The notes beneath the pieces were generated by a model. The model was not told the origin of the DNA. It saw nothing but the letters and a program-made list of their open reading frames with translations, and ran no database searches. Positions 23,240-33,465 of a stretch of DNA of 64,000 nt are shown piece after piece (the first letter of the stretch is position 1; every line of letters begins with the position of its first letter). A program made the translations under genes and the position numbers. Source of the DNA: Halichondria panicea (taxonomy: Eukaryota; Porifera; Demospongiae; Suberitida; Halichondriidae); contig NC_087379.1 in the NCBI RefSeq assembly GCF_963675165.1, positions 2,112,201 through 2,176,200 on the forward strand, in the 5' to 3' direction.

Positions 23240-25519
23240 ATGGCTGAGGGGAAACAGCTACTCCCAGTTAAAGATGACAGGCAAAAATTTGCCTTCTCAA
23301 GTGTGCAGCTACTTGAGAAAGAAATTCTTGGTACTGGGTCATATGGAACAGTTTGTAAGGCCAAGTGTGATGAAATTATGTGTGCAGCTAAAATAATTTT
23401 CCCAGTGCTGTTTCAGGTGGAACCCATTGAGCCAGGCAGAGAACATACACACCCACTACGACGATTTGAATCAGAGTGTTACCTTCTTAAGAGCATCCAT
23501 CACCCCAACATTGTGCAGTACTTGGGGACCTATCGCGATCCCGACACAAATGCACCAGTTCTTCTCATGGAGCTCATGGACCAGAGTCTGACACACTTCC
23601 TGGAGTCATCACCTGGAGACATTCCCTACCACATCCAAGTCAATCTCTCTTATGACATAGCTCAAGCACTAGCCTTTCTTCACTCCAATGGGATCATCCA
23701 TCGTGACCTCTCGAGCAACAATGTCCTTATTTTAGCAGGCAGTCGAGCCAAGATAACAGATTTTGGAATGTCTAAATTGATTGACACCAACATACGGATG
23801 ACAAAATGTCCTGGTACACCAGCTTTTATGCCTCCAGAAGCTTTAGATGAACCACCAGCGTACACTGAAAAAATAGACACCTTCTCTTTTGGTGTACTGG
23901 TCATCCAAATCTTAACTCAAAAGTACCCAAATCCAACAAATCGATTCAAAGTAATGCCAGATCTTATTAATCCTAATAACCCTTCTCTAAGTTTAAGAGC
24001 TCCTGTGGCCGAGGTGCAACGAAGATGTGCACACATCAACCTCATTAACTCTACTCAACCACTCCTACCGATAGCATTAAATTGTCTCGACAGTAAAGAA
24101 GCTGATAGGCCAACAGCACGGAGGCTTTGCATAGTGTTAGACTTGTTGAAAGACACACCAATGCACCAGGAGAGTTGCCAACAACATACAGATCAAGTTA
24201 TTCGTGCAAAAGATGAGATAATCCGGATAAATAATGAGCAGATCCGAATTACACACGAGGACTTAGTCTCTAAGACTCGACAATTGCTAGAGAAAGAAGA
24301 GAAATTAAACAACCAGAGATATCAATTGGAAGCAAAAGAAACTGAAATTGGAAAATTAACGCATGAACTGCAAGACGCTACCAGAGAAATCGATGATAGA
24401 ACAAAACAATTAAGAGAGACAAACAAACAACTACAAGATACTGAACAAATTATCGCTCAACTTAATAAGATTGCTAGGAAAGACATAGAAACAGAACAGA
24501 ACAGTACTGATTTTAAGCAACAAACTAATCCTGCACAAATTCTAGAAACTGAGCCCGAACTTCAGGAGATTAAAGTATCGATTGAAGGTTCAACAAGAAT
24601 ACCATGTGCTACAAAGTTTGACCAGATTGCTATAGTAGACGACAAAGCATATTTAAAAGCTCCCGACAATGTTATATTAGAATACAGTACAACAAGTACG
24701 AAGTGGTCAAAAATCAAGGGCCCACTCTCTGGTGGCTTCTCAATAGTTAGTGTCGACAATATCCTAACAACGGTAGGAGGAAATGGACTATTTTCTTATT
24801 CGAATAAACTCTACTGTTACCAGAACGAAAAATGGGTCGAAAAATTTCCTACGATGAAGAGTGAACGTCGCTTTCCAGCAGTAGTTTATGCACAAATAAA
24901 TCTAGTTGTAATTGGAGGAAACAATAGTAATAAAACAAAGGCTAATAACATAGATCAATACGTAAGTCAAGGTGAAATAGAAGTTCTAAACACTCAAACT
25001 TCACAATGGTCTGTAGTGCAGCAAATTCCTCGAAGAGATCTATACACGTTTACTTCAGCCACTGTACATGACAATCATATCTACGTACAAACAGTTGAGG
25101 AGTATATCTTTGAAGCAGACATAACCAGCACTTTAGGACTGGTTCCAAAATCATGCAGATCAAGTTTATTTTCTTGCTCAATAGCTAATCTGAAAAATCC
25201 AAGGTGGCAAAAATGTTCTTCCATACCACGATTACATACATGCATTACTTCGATTAACGGACTCCTGTTGGCTATCGGTGGCTACAAACAAATCGTTTAT
25301 CCGAATCAGTACCTTGTCTCAACAGACCCTGTAAGTAACGACATTTTCGAGTACAATCAATTGAAAGACGAATGGAATATTATTGGACAGATGTCAGTGC
25401 CAAGATCAGGCTGTTCAGCTGCTGCTCTTACACAAAATAAACTTATGATTGTAGGCCGAGCTCATGTAAGCAGTTTTGAGACCAGATCTACAGCAGACTT
25501 TGTAAGCATTGAAGTATAA
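23240..25519 (+). CDS. Single-exon kinase with coiled coil and kelch-like repeats (759 aa)
   Basis: This is an intact intronless frame. Residues about 25-300 form a TKL-type kinase: glycine loop GTGSYGTV (31-38), K51 in CAAKIIF, E79, catalytic HRDLSSNN (154-161), DFG (174-176) and PPE (198-200). All catalytic residues are present, so activity is expected. Residues about 320-425 are Gln/Glu-rich coiled coil. About 455-750 hold kelch-type blades (TTVGGNG, VVIGGN, LAIGGYK, KLMIVG) that would bind a partner. ATG at 23240 is chosen because its context GTAATGGCTGAGGGG is shared with the paralog, while the upstream frames differ. It sits at the end of the permuted duplicate among decayed channel exons. 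The substrate is unknown. Confidence 0.9.
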   Translation: MAEGKQLLPVKDDRQKFAFSSVQLLEKEILGTGSYGTVCKAKCDEIMCAAKIIFPVLFQVEPIEPGREHTHPLRRFESECYLLKSIHHPNIVQYLGTYRDPDTNAPVLLMELMDQSLTHFLESSPGDIPYHIQVNLSYDIAQALAFLHSNGIIHRDLSSNNVLILAGSRAKITDFGMSKLIDTNIRMTKCPGTPAFMPPEALDEPPAYTEKIDTFSFGVLVIQILTQKYPNPTNRFKVMPDLINPNNPSLSLRAPVAEVQRRCAHINLINSTQPLLPIALNCLDSKEADRPTARRLCIVLDLLKDTPMHQESCQQHTDQVIRAKDEIIRINNEQIRITHEDLVSKTRQLLEKEEKLNNQRYQLEAKETEIGKLTHELQDATREIDDRTKQLRETNKQLQDTEQIIAQLNKIARKDIETEQNSTDFKQQTNPAQILETEPELQEIKVSIEGSTRIPCATKFDQIAIVDDKAYLKAPDNVILEYSTTSTKWSKIKGPLSGGFSIVSVDNILTTVGGNGLFSYSNKLYCYQNEKWVEKFPTMKSERRFPAVVYAQINLVVIGGNNSNKTKANNIDQYVSQGEIEVLNTQTSQWSVVQQIPRRDLYTFTSATVHDNHIYVQTVEEYIFEADITSTLGLVPKSCRSSLFSCSIANLKNPRWQKCSSIPRLHTCITSINGLLLAIGGYKQIVYPNQYLVSTDPVSNDIFEYNQLKDEWNIIGQMSVPRSGCSAAALTQNKLMIVGRAHVSSFETRSTADFVSIEV

Positions 25520-25609
25520 GTATTAGTGTGTAACCCTAGGCAAGCATGATGCACAATTACTGTCAATAGCATTGTAGTATGTACCATTATGCAAAACAAT
25601 TTTATGTGC

Positions 25610-26586
25610 AATTGTGAGCGCATAGAGTAAAAATGGAAGCTTATACATGTACACGTTCACGAAAAAAACGCAATTAAAAATCGGGTAAAAAGCATGCTGA
25701 ATACTTCCATTATAATTATCTTCAATACTGTAGTTCAGGTGACTCCCTAAACGTCACAGGTGGACAGAGTAAGGCTTCTGGAAGCTCCTCAGTCGTGTCA
25801 AAAACTGAGAAAGCGGTGATAGTGAGGGTCCCCCCTCTGGATCGAGTGAGAATGAAGATACCTTTAGTGGATCTAGCCAAAATGACGAAGATGAAGTCAG
25901 GCAATCCAGTGGACCTTCTCCTGGTTCCAGAAAGGAGAGAAGAGCTAAGAGAAAAGAATTGTACTTAAGAGGGGAGGCATACCACTTCTCCAAGGAACTT
26001 CAGTCCTCCTTTGAGGAAACTGATGACCTACCTGGTCCAAGTGACTTTCAGCCTAGTGACTGGAATGCAAAGTATGCAAGAGTTGTGCCCCCATACTTAG
26101 TAAGTATTATGATACTTTTAAGGGGATGAAGAGGCAAGGATCTGAACTTAAGCGACGAAAGACCATCAATCCCCATCCAAAGCGACCCGAAAGTCAGCAA
26201 TATCGAGATCTTGTGAAACAAAACGAATGGCTTCGAAATAATGTATTTGACTCACTAGGTAACTTTTACTTCTGCTCTGGCTGCATACACCATGCCCTGG
26301 GAATTTCTCACCAGCGTCTATCCAGGCAAAGATCTATTAAGAAGAGATTGAGTAATGAGCCTGTTCGGTACAGCTACAAGTTTATGCTTGCATTGAGCGT
26401 TGTTTCATTTTTACTCTATGCAAAACTACTCCCATTGAGTGTGTCGTTCCTGTGGTAATGGAACATTATCCTGACTTGCAATGCTGTACATACATTGATT
26501 AAGGTTACATCATTCCAAAATAGAAATAAAATCAATTTTGCTGAAGTGTGCATAAGCTTCCATTTTTACTCTATGCGCTCACAATT
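25610..26586. mobile_element. TIR element carrying coding fragments
   Basis: A 35-bp terminal repeat starting AATTGTGAGCGCATAGAGTA is found at 25610-25644 and, in perfect inverted form, at 26552-26586. Between the ends lie open, protein-like segments (next entry). No target duplication is evident. The element could be a DNA transposon with its own unusual protein, or one that picked up host sequence. Confidence 0.75.
25760..26458 (+). pseudogene. Broken hypothetical gene inside the TIR element
   Basis: One frame, about 25830-26110, reads a Ser-rich stretch then KRKELYLRGEAYHFSKELQ and DWNAKYARVVPPYL. The continuing sense KYYDTFKGMKRQGSELKRR is in another frame from about 26102 and runs to 26458, containing NEWLRNNVFDSLGNFYFCSG and HQRLSRQR. 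A frame change at about 26098 or a tiny intron separates them. The NxxLRxNVFDSLGN...C..C...L...RLxRQR pattern resembles a recurrent uncharacterised invertebrate protein type; I cannot name it. Confidence 0.4.
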
Positions 26587-26589
26587 ACC

Positions 26590-27060
26590 GTATAATTATA
26601 CCGGGTAAATTTGGCGAATTACATGTAATATCTCATAAACTATAGGACTACGAAGCCTCTTTTTTGTATTTGCTATCTATAGTTGAAATTTACACACAAT
26701 AATTATACACAGGCCAGGTTCTCCCCAGAAAGTTTTGACAGAGTGGTGTTATGCAGCGTGCGTAGCCAATCCTGATGCAAAATAACTGTCTGGAAGACAG
26801 CCATGATGCCATGCTGAACTACTATAAAAAACAAGATTCAAAATATAGGACTATTTTTGTTGACAGAGGAGGTTGGACACGCATCATTATAAACCCGTTC
26901 ATTCATGTGATAGAATAATTCCTTTGGGGTGACCTCAAAGGTATTCTTTGACAAAGGTGAGAATGGTAAAGCTTATCAGTGTAAATAAGAGCTAGAGAAC
27001 GCTAAAGAGAAACAGATTAATTAATGGTGCTCTATATAACCTTCTCTGCTCACAGGGGCG
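26590..27060. other. Non-coding
   Basis: This starts with an ACCGTATAATTATACCGGG repeat end related to the TACCGTAT MITE group. No gene is seen. Confidence 0.4.
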
Positions 27061-27065
27061 TAGCA

Positions 27066-27142
27066 AAGGTTTAAAGTGGTCAGGCCAACTTACAAAATTG
27101 TAAGTTGGCCTGAATGTTGGCCTGACCACTTTAAACCTGCTT
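27066..27142. repeat. Perfect-arm hairpin
   Basis: GGTTTAAAGTGGTCAGGCCAA on the left is matched by its reverse complement on the right. A second, inner pair is built on AACTTACAA/TTGTAAGTT. The two nested hairpins span about 75 bp, immediately downstream of the minus-strand kinase gene that ends at 27237. Confidence 0.85.
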
Positions 27143-27236
27143 TTTATAAAAAATATTTCTAAGATCTACTGTTTTTCTACTGTTTAAACTTTTGCAGTCT
27201 TATCAGGGGAAATTTGGCTGTCTGTACCTGTGTGGT

Positions 27237-28883
27237 CTAGATCGGCCTGACGAGGGGTGTATTTTCATCGTTTTCGTTGTCATTAGTTCGATTGCACAAC
27301 ATATATACAGATCCATTTACGAACCCGTGCCTTTTGTTACATACAAATAGAGTTTTACGTTTAATTTTTATCGTTCCTTTCTCGACTCCTTCGCCCATTA
27401 ACTCCCAGCGCTTCTTAAGAAGGATTTTCTCGACAGCTCTCTCTTTAAACGACATTTCAGGCTTAATCGAAATTGACGGTTTTTGTGGTAGACTTCTGTG
27501 CTTAGCTAAGATTGATTGTACTTCACGGGAGCGAGACATCTTCACAAGTATTGGTCTTTGTTTACCATTTGAGTACTTCCCTATTCTAAAGCAGTCACGA
27601 ATTGATTGAACTGTGATGGCGCTGTCGACAGTTTCAAGAACATCGAAGACTTCCTGGCTATCATACGACATTCGATTTTGCCTTGAGGTACCATTCGGTG
27701 ATTCCTTGATACCATACACAACAATGTTGAATTTGGGGTCTGGATTGGAATGGGCAGTATTTCCAGATGACGTGAGTTCATCGTATTCCAGTTTGAGTTG
27801 ATTAATTTTCACTACGTGTGCCAGCTGCATACGCTCCACAGCGTTTTTACTCTCCTCCTTTTGCCGTCTTTTATCCTCCGCCAGTGCCTCGTTCTCGATT
27901 GCTTTCTTCTCGATTGCCGAGTTCTTCCTCACAATCTCTTCCTCAAGCTCCCTTTTCTCTGTCAGTAGGGCACTCACTCGCTGGAGCATCTCCACTCTGT
28001 TCTCAAAGGAGGGAGGGTGTTCAAGTACCACACCCACCACCCGACCCACTATCTCCGCTGTTTTAGGCCTTTGCTGAGGGTTGTTGCTGAGACAGCGCAT
28101 GATGAGGTCCATCAGAGGGTGATCTGGCGGAATCTTTCGAAGAAACTCTTCACGTCGTTCAGCTTCCGTCACTGGTATCAGTCTGTCAGGATTAGCAGGA
28201 TCGATTCTGTTGGGGCCGATCTTTGGTAGTGGCCACTCTGCTGTGAAGGTGTGAATCATCATGATCCCAAAGGAGAAAACATCCACACTGGTGTCATAGT
28301 GGGGGTCGGCAATCATCACTTCGGGGGGCATGTACGATGGGGTGCCAGGGGTCTCCATCATTCGACTCACTTGAAGGTTCAATATTCGAGCAACCCCCAG
28401 ATCACATATCTTGGCCGTCATGTTAGTGGACAAGAGGACATTGTTGGCTGAGATGTCTCTGTGCATAATGACTGGTGTTTGGCCATGGAGGTAGGCCAGC
28501 CCCAGTGAGACATCATGGAGGATGGAGAAGTTAATCTCATCGGGGAAAATACCGTAGCGGTCGAGACAGCGGGTCAAGTTGGTGGGGAGGAACTCCATGA
28601 CTAGGATTGGGAACTGAGAGCCTTCCTCAAAACAGACTCCCAGAAACTGGATAATGTTGGGGTGCCTAATTTGACTGAGCAGGTGACACTCCTCCAGATA
28701 CCTTTGTGCTGTATGCCCGATTCTAGTCTCATAGAGAACTCGGTGAAGCTTCTTGCCGGCACATTTCAGTCCTCGATACTCTATTTCCACGACAACAGCG
28801 TGGGAACCACGTCCAAACTCATTCCCCGTGATGCGAATTTGTCTCAGGGTAAACTGCTCGAAATCTTGAGGATTTACAGCCAT
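27237..28883 (-). CDS. Protein kinase fused to a LINE ORF1-like domain (548 aa, single exon)
   Basis: The frame is open from the ATG at 28883. Residues about 15-285 are a TKL-type kinase: GRGSHAVV loop (24-31), CAGKKLH lysine, HRDISANN (141-148), PPE (187-189). The DFG motif reads DLG (161-163), as in some active kinases. Residues about 295-375 are coiled coil (LLTEKRELEEEIVRKNSA and onward). From about 388 to 530 the sequence changes to NIVVYGIKESP, IRDCFRIGKY, RPILVKMSRS and an ERAVEKILLKKRWELM helix, a pattern I know from ORF1/RRM-like proteins of non-LTR retroelements. No stop or frame change separates the parts. Likely a kinase whose 3' end was replaced by retroelement sequence. It is related to, but distinct from, the two kelch kinases. 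Confidence 0.85.
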   Translation of the reverse strand: MAVNPQDFEQFTLRQIRITGNEFGRGSHAVVVEIEYRGLKCAGKKLHRVLYETRIGHTAQRYLEECHLLSQIRHPNIIQFLGVCFEEGSQFPILVMEFLPTNLTRCLDRYGIFPDEINFSILHDVSLGLAYLHGQTPVIMHRDISANNVLLSTNMTAKICDLGVARILNLQVSRMMETPGTPSYMPPEVMIADPHYDTSVDVFSFGIMMIHTFTAEWPLPKIGPNRIDPANPDRLIPVTEAERREEFLRKIPPDHPLMDLIMRCLSNNPQQRPKTAEIVGRVVGVVLEHPPSFENRVEMLQRVSALLTEKRELEEEIVRKNSAIEKKAIENEALAEDKRRQKEESKNAVERMQLAHVVKINQLKLEYDELTSSGNTAHSNPDPKFNIVVYGIKESPNGTSRQNRMSYDSQEVFDVLETVDSAITVQSIRDCFRIGKYSNGKQRPILVKMSRSREVQSILAKHRSLPQKPSISIKPEMSFKERAVEKILLKKRWELMGEGVEKGTIKIKRKTLFVCNKRHGFVNGSVYMLCNRTNDNENDENTPLVRPI

Positions 28884-29019
28884 TGTCTATGTTACTGTGT
28901 GAATAGAAAAGCATACCATATTAATATGCACTCATAGTACTAGTATTAGAAATTTAGTTATTAGACAAAATCAAAATAATATGTGAAGTCACAGGTGGTC
29001 GCTCTAATCAAAAAAGCAC

Positions 29020-29900
29020 ACTTTTGTTCCTCTATTATATCAATTACCTGCACCCCACCCATACAATCCTCCATTTATATACTCTGGATGAATCATGCAT
29101 AAAATACTCTTTAAGTAAAACAGAGATCTTGGACTTCTTTTACAAATGGGAGACTCACTACAACTCAATCTCAGCTAATTATAAAAGCTTTCAGAGTGCT
29201 GAAAAGAAATTTTCTTTCTTTTCCCTAGTGAGACCTCAGCTATTGTATGGCTCTCAACTATATGAACCAGAGACATAATTATTGTCTTTGAGCAGCATTG
29301 GTCAAAAAATTGACGTTACAAAAGAGTCATTGTTGCCCAGTGAGTGGGCAGATCAAAGCAATCCAGTGCTCAGTATATGGCATGTTGTGCATCACAACCA
29401 TGCATGGCAACCATATATTGCACTGTGTGTAAATGCAGTAGATTTCTTTAAGAGATGTCCATTTTGGACTTATGCCCCACCAATCCCCAATACTCATTTG
29501 GTCCCTTTTATAGGCTATACTACTTTAAAACTAGAAGTGGTAAGAAATTTACTATGGAATTCAGCAAAACTAATGAATACACTAAATTCCTTCAAAACAC
29601 ATGTCTTTTATTACGATTTATACGACCAGTCACACGAGTTTAACGTCATTGGGCAACAAGTTAGTTATTGCAGGCGCCCTCGTGCAACATGCCATATTGC
29701 ACTGGATGACATAATGCCCGAGGGCCACAGTCCTGCATGGCTGGGCAATAAACTAATACATGTTTACCATTATAGTGCTGATCAGTGCACAAAAGTGGTC
29801 ATGTGACACCTACATTAAATAGCATAATGTACACTTAAGTGTGCTTTAACTAGTTAATGCACACTTTTTTCTTCATTTTTTATATCAATCAAGAGCACCA
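29020..29900 (+). other. Open frames in repeat-derived sequence
   Basis: Frames 29024-29278 and 29282-29806 (174 codons) show no domain. Part of this stretch (29335-29440, around AGTGAGTGGGCAGATCAAAG) recurs inverted at 37555-37625, so it is at least partly a mobile repeat. A small palindrome, AGTGTGC...GCACACT, lies at 29838-29868. Confidence 0.35.
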
Positions 29901-29926
29901 GAGAGGAATTACATACATACAAAATA

Positions 29927-31279
29927 TTACTTCATTTGAATATTGAGTGTGCAATTTTGTAAAGATGAATGTTCAATCATGGCTTTGAGGTCTTCTGGCT
30001 TAATTTTGGGCTTTTTCTTCATAGGGATAAAGTCATCATCATCATCATTAGCATCCATACACAGTTTCTTGTTCTCTTTCCCGTCTATTTGTGGGAGCAG
30101 TGCCATCGATACCTGGTCGGGTCCAGTTCGTTTATATTTATGTAGAGCTTCAAGCGAGCGATGTCCTGTACGTTCCTTTATTAGCTGGTCGCTGAAGTCT
30201 TGACGGTACAGTGTAGTAGCACAGGTTACTTTTCCAGAATGTCCGGTCTTTCTCCCTTCTATCCCAGCCTCTTTGCACATTTGTGGAATGATTTGCGACA
30301 GCTTATTTCTTCCTACAGGCTGCTTCCCATAGCGTGGGATGCCAGAACCATCATCAGGGAGAGGTCGACAATAAAAATAATCCACATCCTGGGGTTAATA
30401 GAGGAGATACTTCACAAATATATTAACAATACAATGCTCTGGATCGCTTGTATTTTCATATTGCCGGACGACTTTAGGGTCTACTTTAATGTGCTTGAGC
30501 CCACCTCTGTTGCCCTTATTTCCATAGTCTGTGTACTGCATGTACACTCTCGACTTTTCATCGACTTTCTTTGTCAACTGCTCACATTTAAGGTATACGA
30601 TGCTCATCATAGCTTTGTAGAGCAAACACCTTGCAATTATAGAAATACACAGTGTTCGTGAGTACCTGGACGTTGTGCGTACCAAAGAACCCTTTTGCCC
30701 AGAGAATGGCTTCCTCATCAGGTGAGATTGGTTCTGCTTGTTTCTTAGATACTCCCAAACCCGTTCCATGAAGGCGCTCATCTCCGCATCCAAAATACTT
30801 CGAAAGTTCCCAAACCTAGGATCAAGCGGACTCAATGGGTTGACATCATAATTATACACTTCATTTCTTTCAAAATACCGCTTAAAGCAACAAACAATGG
30901 CATACAATGTCTTTGGAGGGTACTCTGTTCCTGTTTGCTTGCGAATTTCAAGGACAAACTTTCCCAACCAGTATGCAAAGTCTGGCACAGGCATTTGTAG
31001 CAATGGTGTTGTTGGGTTTACTCGGTCAACTTCAACAGCTCTTGCTCTTGACCAATCCGCCCAGAGTTTAACACCCCACTCCGTACACGCATTAGTTTTG
31101 ACTGGAATAGCAGAAGAATGCAGTTTAAGCTCTTTGGAGTCACTTACAGGTGCAGCAAATCGACTAGCTAAAAAAATGGCTACAGTATACTGATTTTTCG
31201 AACCATAGTATACGGAGCAATCCGGCAAGTGGGTCACGTGAAGCACTAAAACATTTAGAACACACCTACCCAAGACCAC
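29927..31279 (-). pseudogene. Crypton-type tyrosine recombinase (DUF3504), disabled
   Basis: The N-terminal part TNACTEWGVKLWADWSRARA, DFAYWLGKFVLEIRKQTG and LSPLDPRFGNFRSILDAEM matches the DUF3504/Crypton-derived pattern also found in ZMYM and QRICH1 proteins. The C-terminal part has the recombinase signature TGHSGKVTCATTLY, then IKERTGHRSLEALHKYKR with the likely nucleophile Tyr. Breaks: the sense shifts frame at about 30780 (continuing as GVSKKQAEPISPDEEAILWA), returns to the first frame at about 30600, and an in-frame TAA lies at about 30395 before PQDVDYFYCRPLP. An acidic DDDDD and lysine-rich tail ends the frame. It is a dead mobile element or domesticated relic; its ends were not found. 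Confidence 0.85.
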
Positions 31280-31417
31280 GTGCTTTAATGCCAGTGCCGA
31301 GGATTGGCTCGAGGTTAACGTAATGCTCGAGGCGGATTAAAACACTTAATCTTGGCTAGGTGTGTTCTAAGTATTCTGTGTTTTTGAGTAAATCGACCTT
31401 TACTAATTTTGGTAAAA

Positions 31418-31535
31418 CTGGAGAGTGTAGGGGTAGGGATGCACAGATCAGGCTGGAACCACTCATTGGGTTTCTCCAGCCTGCTCTGTGCAGCACCCCT
31501 CGGCTCTGGCTCCCTAACACTCTCCAATTTACCGT
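31418..31535. repeat. Long imperfect hairpin upstream of the Crypton frame
   Basis: Arms GGAGAGTGT...TGCACAGATCAGGCTGGA and TCCAGCCTGCTCTGTGCA...ACACTCTCC pair over about 50 bp each. Position and form fit a foldback insertion. Confidence 0.7.
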
Positions 31536-31539
31536 TAAA

Positions 31540-32610
31540 TTGTAAAGGTCGACTTACTACAAAACAGAATTCGACTCTTTTATAACGTCGGCTCCATTTT
31601 AAAACGTTAATTCCTTTTTATACGGGATTTTGACACAACGGCACCCTTAGTCCCTGCACTTTTCATTTCAAATGTCCCTGCAACAAGTGCCGCAATATAC
31701 CAGTCCTAATAATTCTTAAGTATGTGCTAGCTTGGACAGCTGAAGGAAGTCCTAAAGACCGGGTTAATCGTTAGACACATAATTATTATGTAAACAATAA
31801 CTTAAAGTCTTTATTCTTTGTCTATGCCAGTGATTCTCTTATATAATTGTCAGGTCTCGCCCCATATAGTAGCGAGTATACTGCAGAGAAGCTCAGCGAT
31901 CGGATATCTGACATATCCGTCTGTAAGTCTGTCCCACGGTCATTTCAAGATTTTTAGCATGACAATCACTGCATTTTCTAACGATTAGTACAATCACGAG
32001 CAAGACATTAATATTTCTACTGGATGAAACTGATACAGCTCAACAACTAAAGCAATCACGAGGCAATGGCGTTCCCTATGCCATATCTAAGACACCATGT
32101 GCTGGCAAAAGGCTAAGGGAAGTTTGACAACAAGCTAGCTAATAAGCTTGTCTGAAGCTTGTCTGTTGTCAAAAGGTTCGAATCGAAGAGGAAGAGAGAA
32201 TTGCAGTTAGATTGCTAAGAACCTCGATACTGTAGTGTTCTTAGAGCCACAAAATGTCACCTGAGTCAGCTAGCCAACATATTATAGAGCTCAACTTTGC
32301 ATGCCAATCATAACTGATGCCAATTGCTCTAGTGTCCCTTGAGACCTTTAGGTCGAACAAGTGTACTGTTCACTACAACTTCTCTTCGCTAAGACTATAG
32401 GCTCGCCCTACACAATGCTTCCAGCATTCTCCTATAGCTATTATGCTTCGAGGCATGACTCAAAATAATAATATTCTCATAATCGGATATGCGGTTTATA
32501 ATCATGATGCCTATACTACGGAGCAGTATTGCATAACATAGTCCATGCAGGTCCTTTGGTGAAAAGAGGGCCTGGTATCCACTTTTTGCGCCTATATGGG
32601 TGGATTCAAT
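31540..32610. other. Non-coding, nothing recognised
   Basis: There are no supported genes. TTCGAATC at 32176 was examined as a tRNA box and rejected. Confidence 0.4.
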
Positions 32611-32611
32611 A

Positions 32612-33465
32612 GTATGGTGCAAGCTGCAATTGCTAATGCCTCTCGCCGTTGTTTTACTTTCGCTCAAAAGCTATTAGAATATGTGAAGAGGTATAATTAT
32701 ACGTTATTATTGTGTTGATTGCAATTGTTGACAGAATTGAATTCCAGACAGTCATTACAGGAGAGGAGCTGAATGGCAGAAGCCTATCTGATGGCTGAAG
32801 CAACTGAATGTTATAAAAATTAATGGCCTGTAGCCAAACAGTGGGAGCAAACCATTGTCAAAGGAATATGCAGAGTATATTAAAGCACAGACAGTAGTAC
32901 TATACAGTATATCTAAACAAGCAGAGACAAGACTTGTGTACAGTCATGTATCAGTCTATATTGTTACCAGACTTGCATGTGTATACATGCATCTATTGTT
33001 ATATATGGTATATCATTGTGGCTTACCAGTATACCGGACCTCAAGAAAAAGAATAAGTTGCCACTGGATTAAAGGGTGTGTCTGCAACAAATGGCTACAT
33101 GCAGCTAGCTGCTTAACAGATCTTTTCTGACTCTTGTAGCTAACTAGCGCTTTAGTGCAAGGCTAACCCATAATTATGTTGAATAGAAAGTTTGTGCGAA
33201 CGGATGATGCTATAAAAGATTCTAAAGAGACTGCAACAGCCTTCAATGTGAGTCAAAATAGCCATAACTCGAGAAAGAAGCTTTAGTTTGCTAATCCACG
33301 AATCAAAATCCAAGAGAACGTGGCTATAGAAGCCTATAGAAGCCTATAGAAGCTGTTAGTTTTCGTCTCATTGCAACCGTTGAGCAGTTACAGCTGGAAC
33401 AGACACACACACACACAATCACCTTCACTGTATCCCTCGTGCGGCTACGCCTCGAGGCATAATTA
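32612..33465 (+). repeat. Repeat family A, near-complete copy
   Basis: From GCTAATGCCTCTCGCC to GCGGCTACGCCTCGAGGCAT, this is collinear with 60893-61853 and contains the shared blocks GACTGCAACAGCCTTCAATG and CCACGAATCAAAATCCAAGA. There is no coding capacity. Confidence 0.85.

Larger units (their letters stand above)
17880..25530. repeat. Circularly permuted duplicate of the 48.1-55.4 kb interval
   Basis: Collinear matches run 17880-18400 to 54420-55440. Then, after a junction at 18400-18465, 18465-18873 matches 48090-48495. After a 3.4-kb insertion, 22257-22640 matches 48496-49290, 22640-22950 matches 51560-51855, and 23000-25520 matches 51900-54242. The copy thus contains one whole unit opened between about 54.25 and 54.42 kb and closed by joining 55.44 to 48.09 kb. 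About 2.2 kb (49.3-51.5) is deleted. Channel exons have decayed but the kinase gene is open. Confidence 0.8.

Noticed and set aside
32150-32200. tRNA gene suggested by GGTTCGAATC
   Set aside because: No acceptor stem, D-arm or A box can be placed at the right distance.
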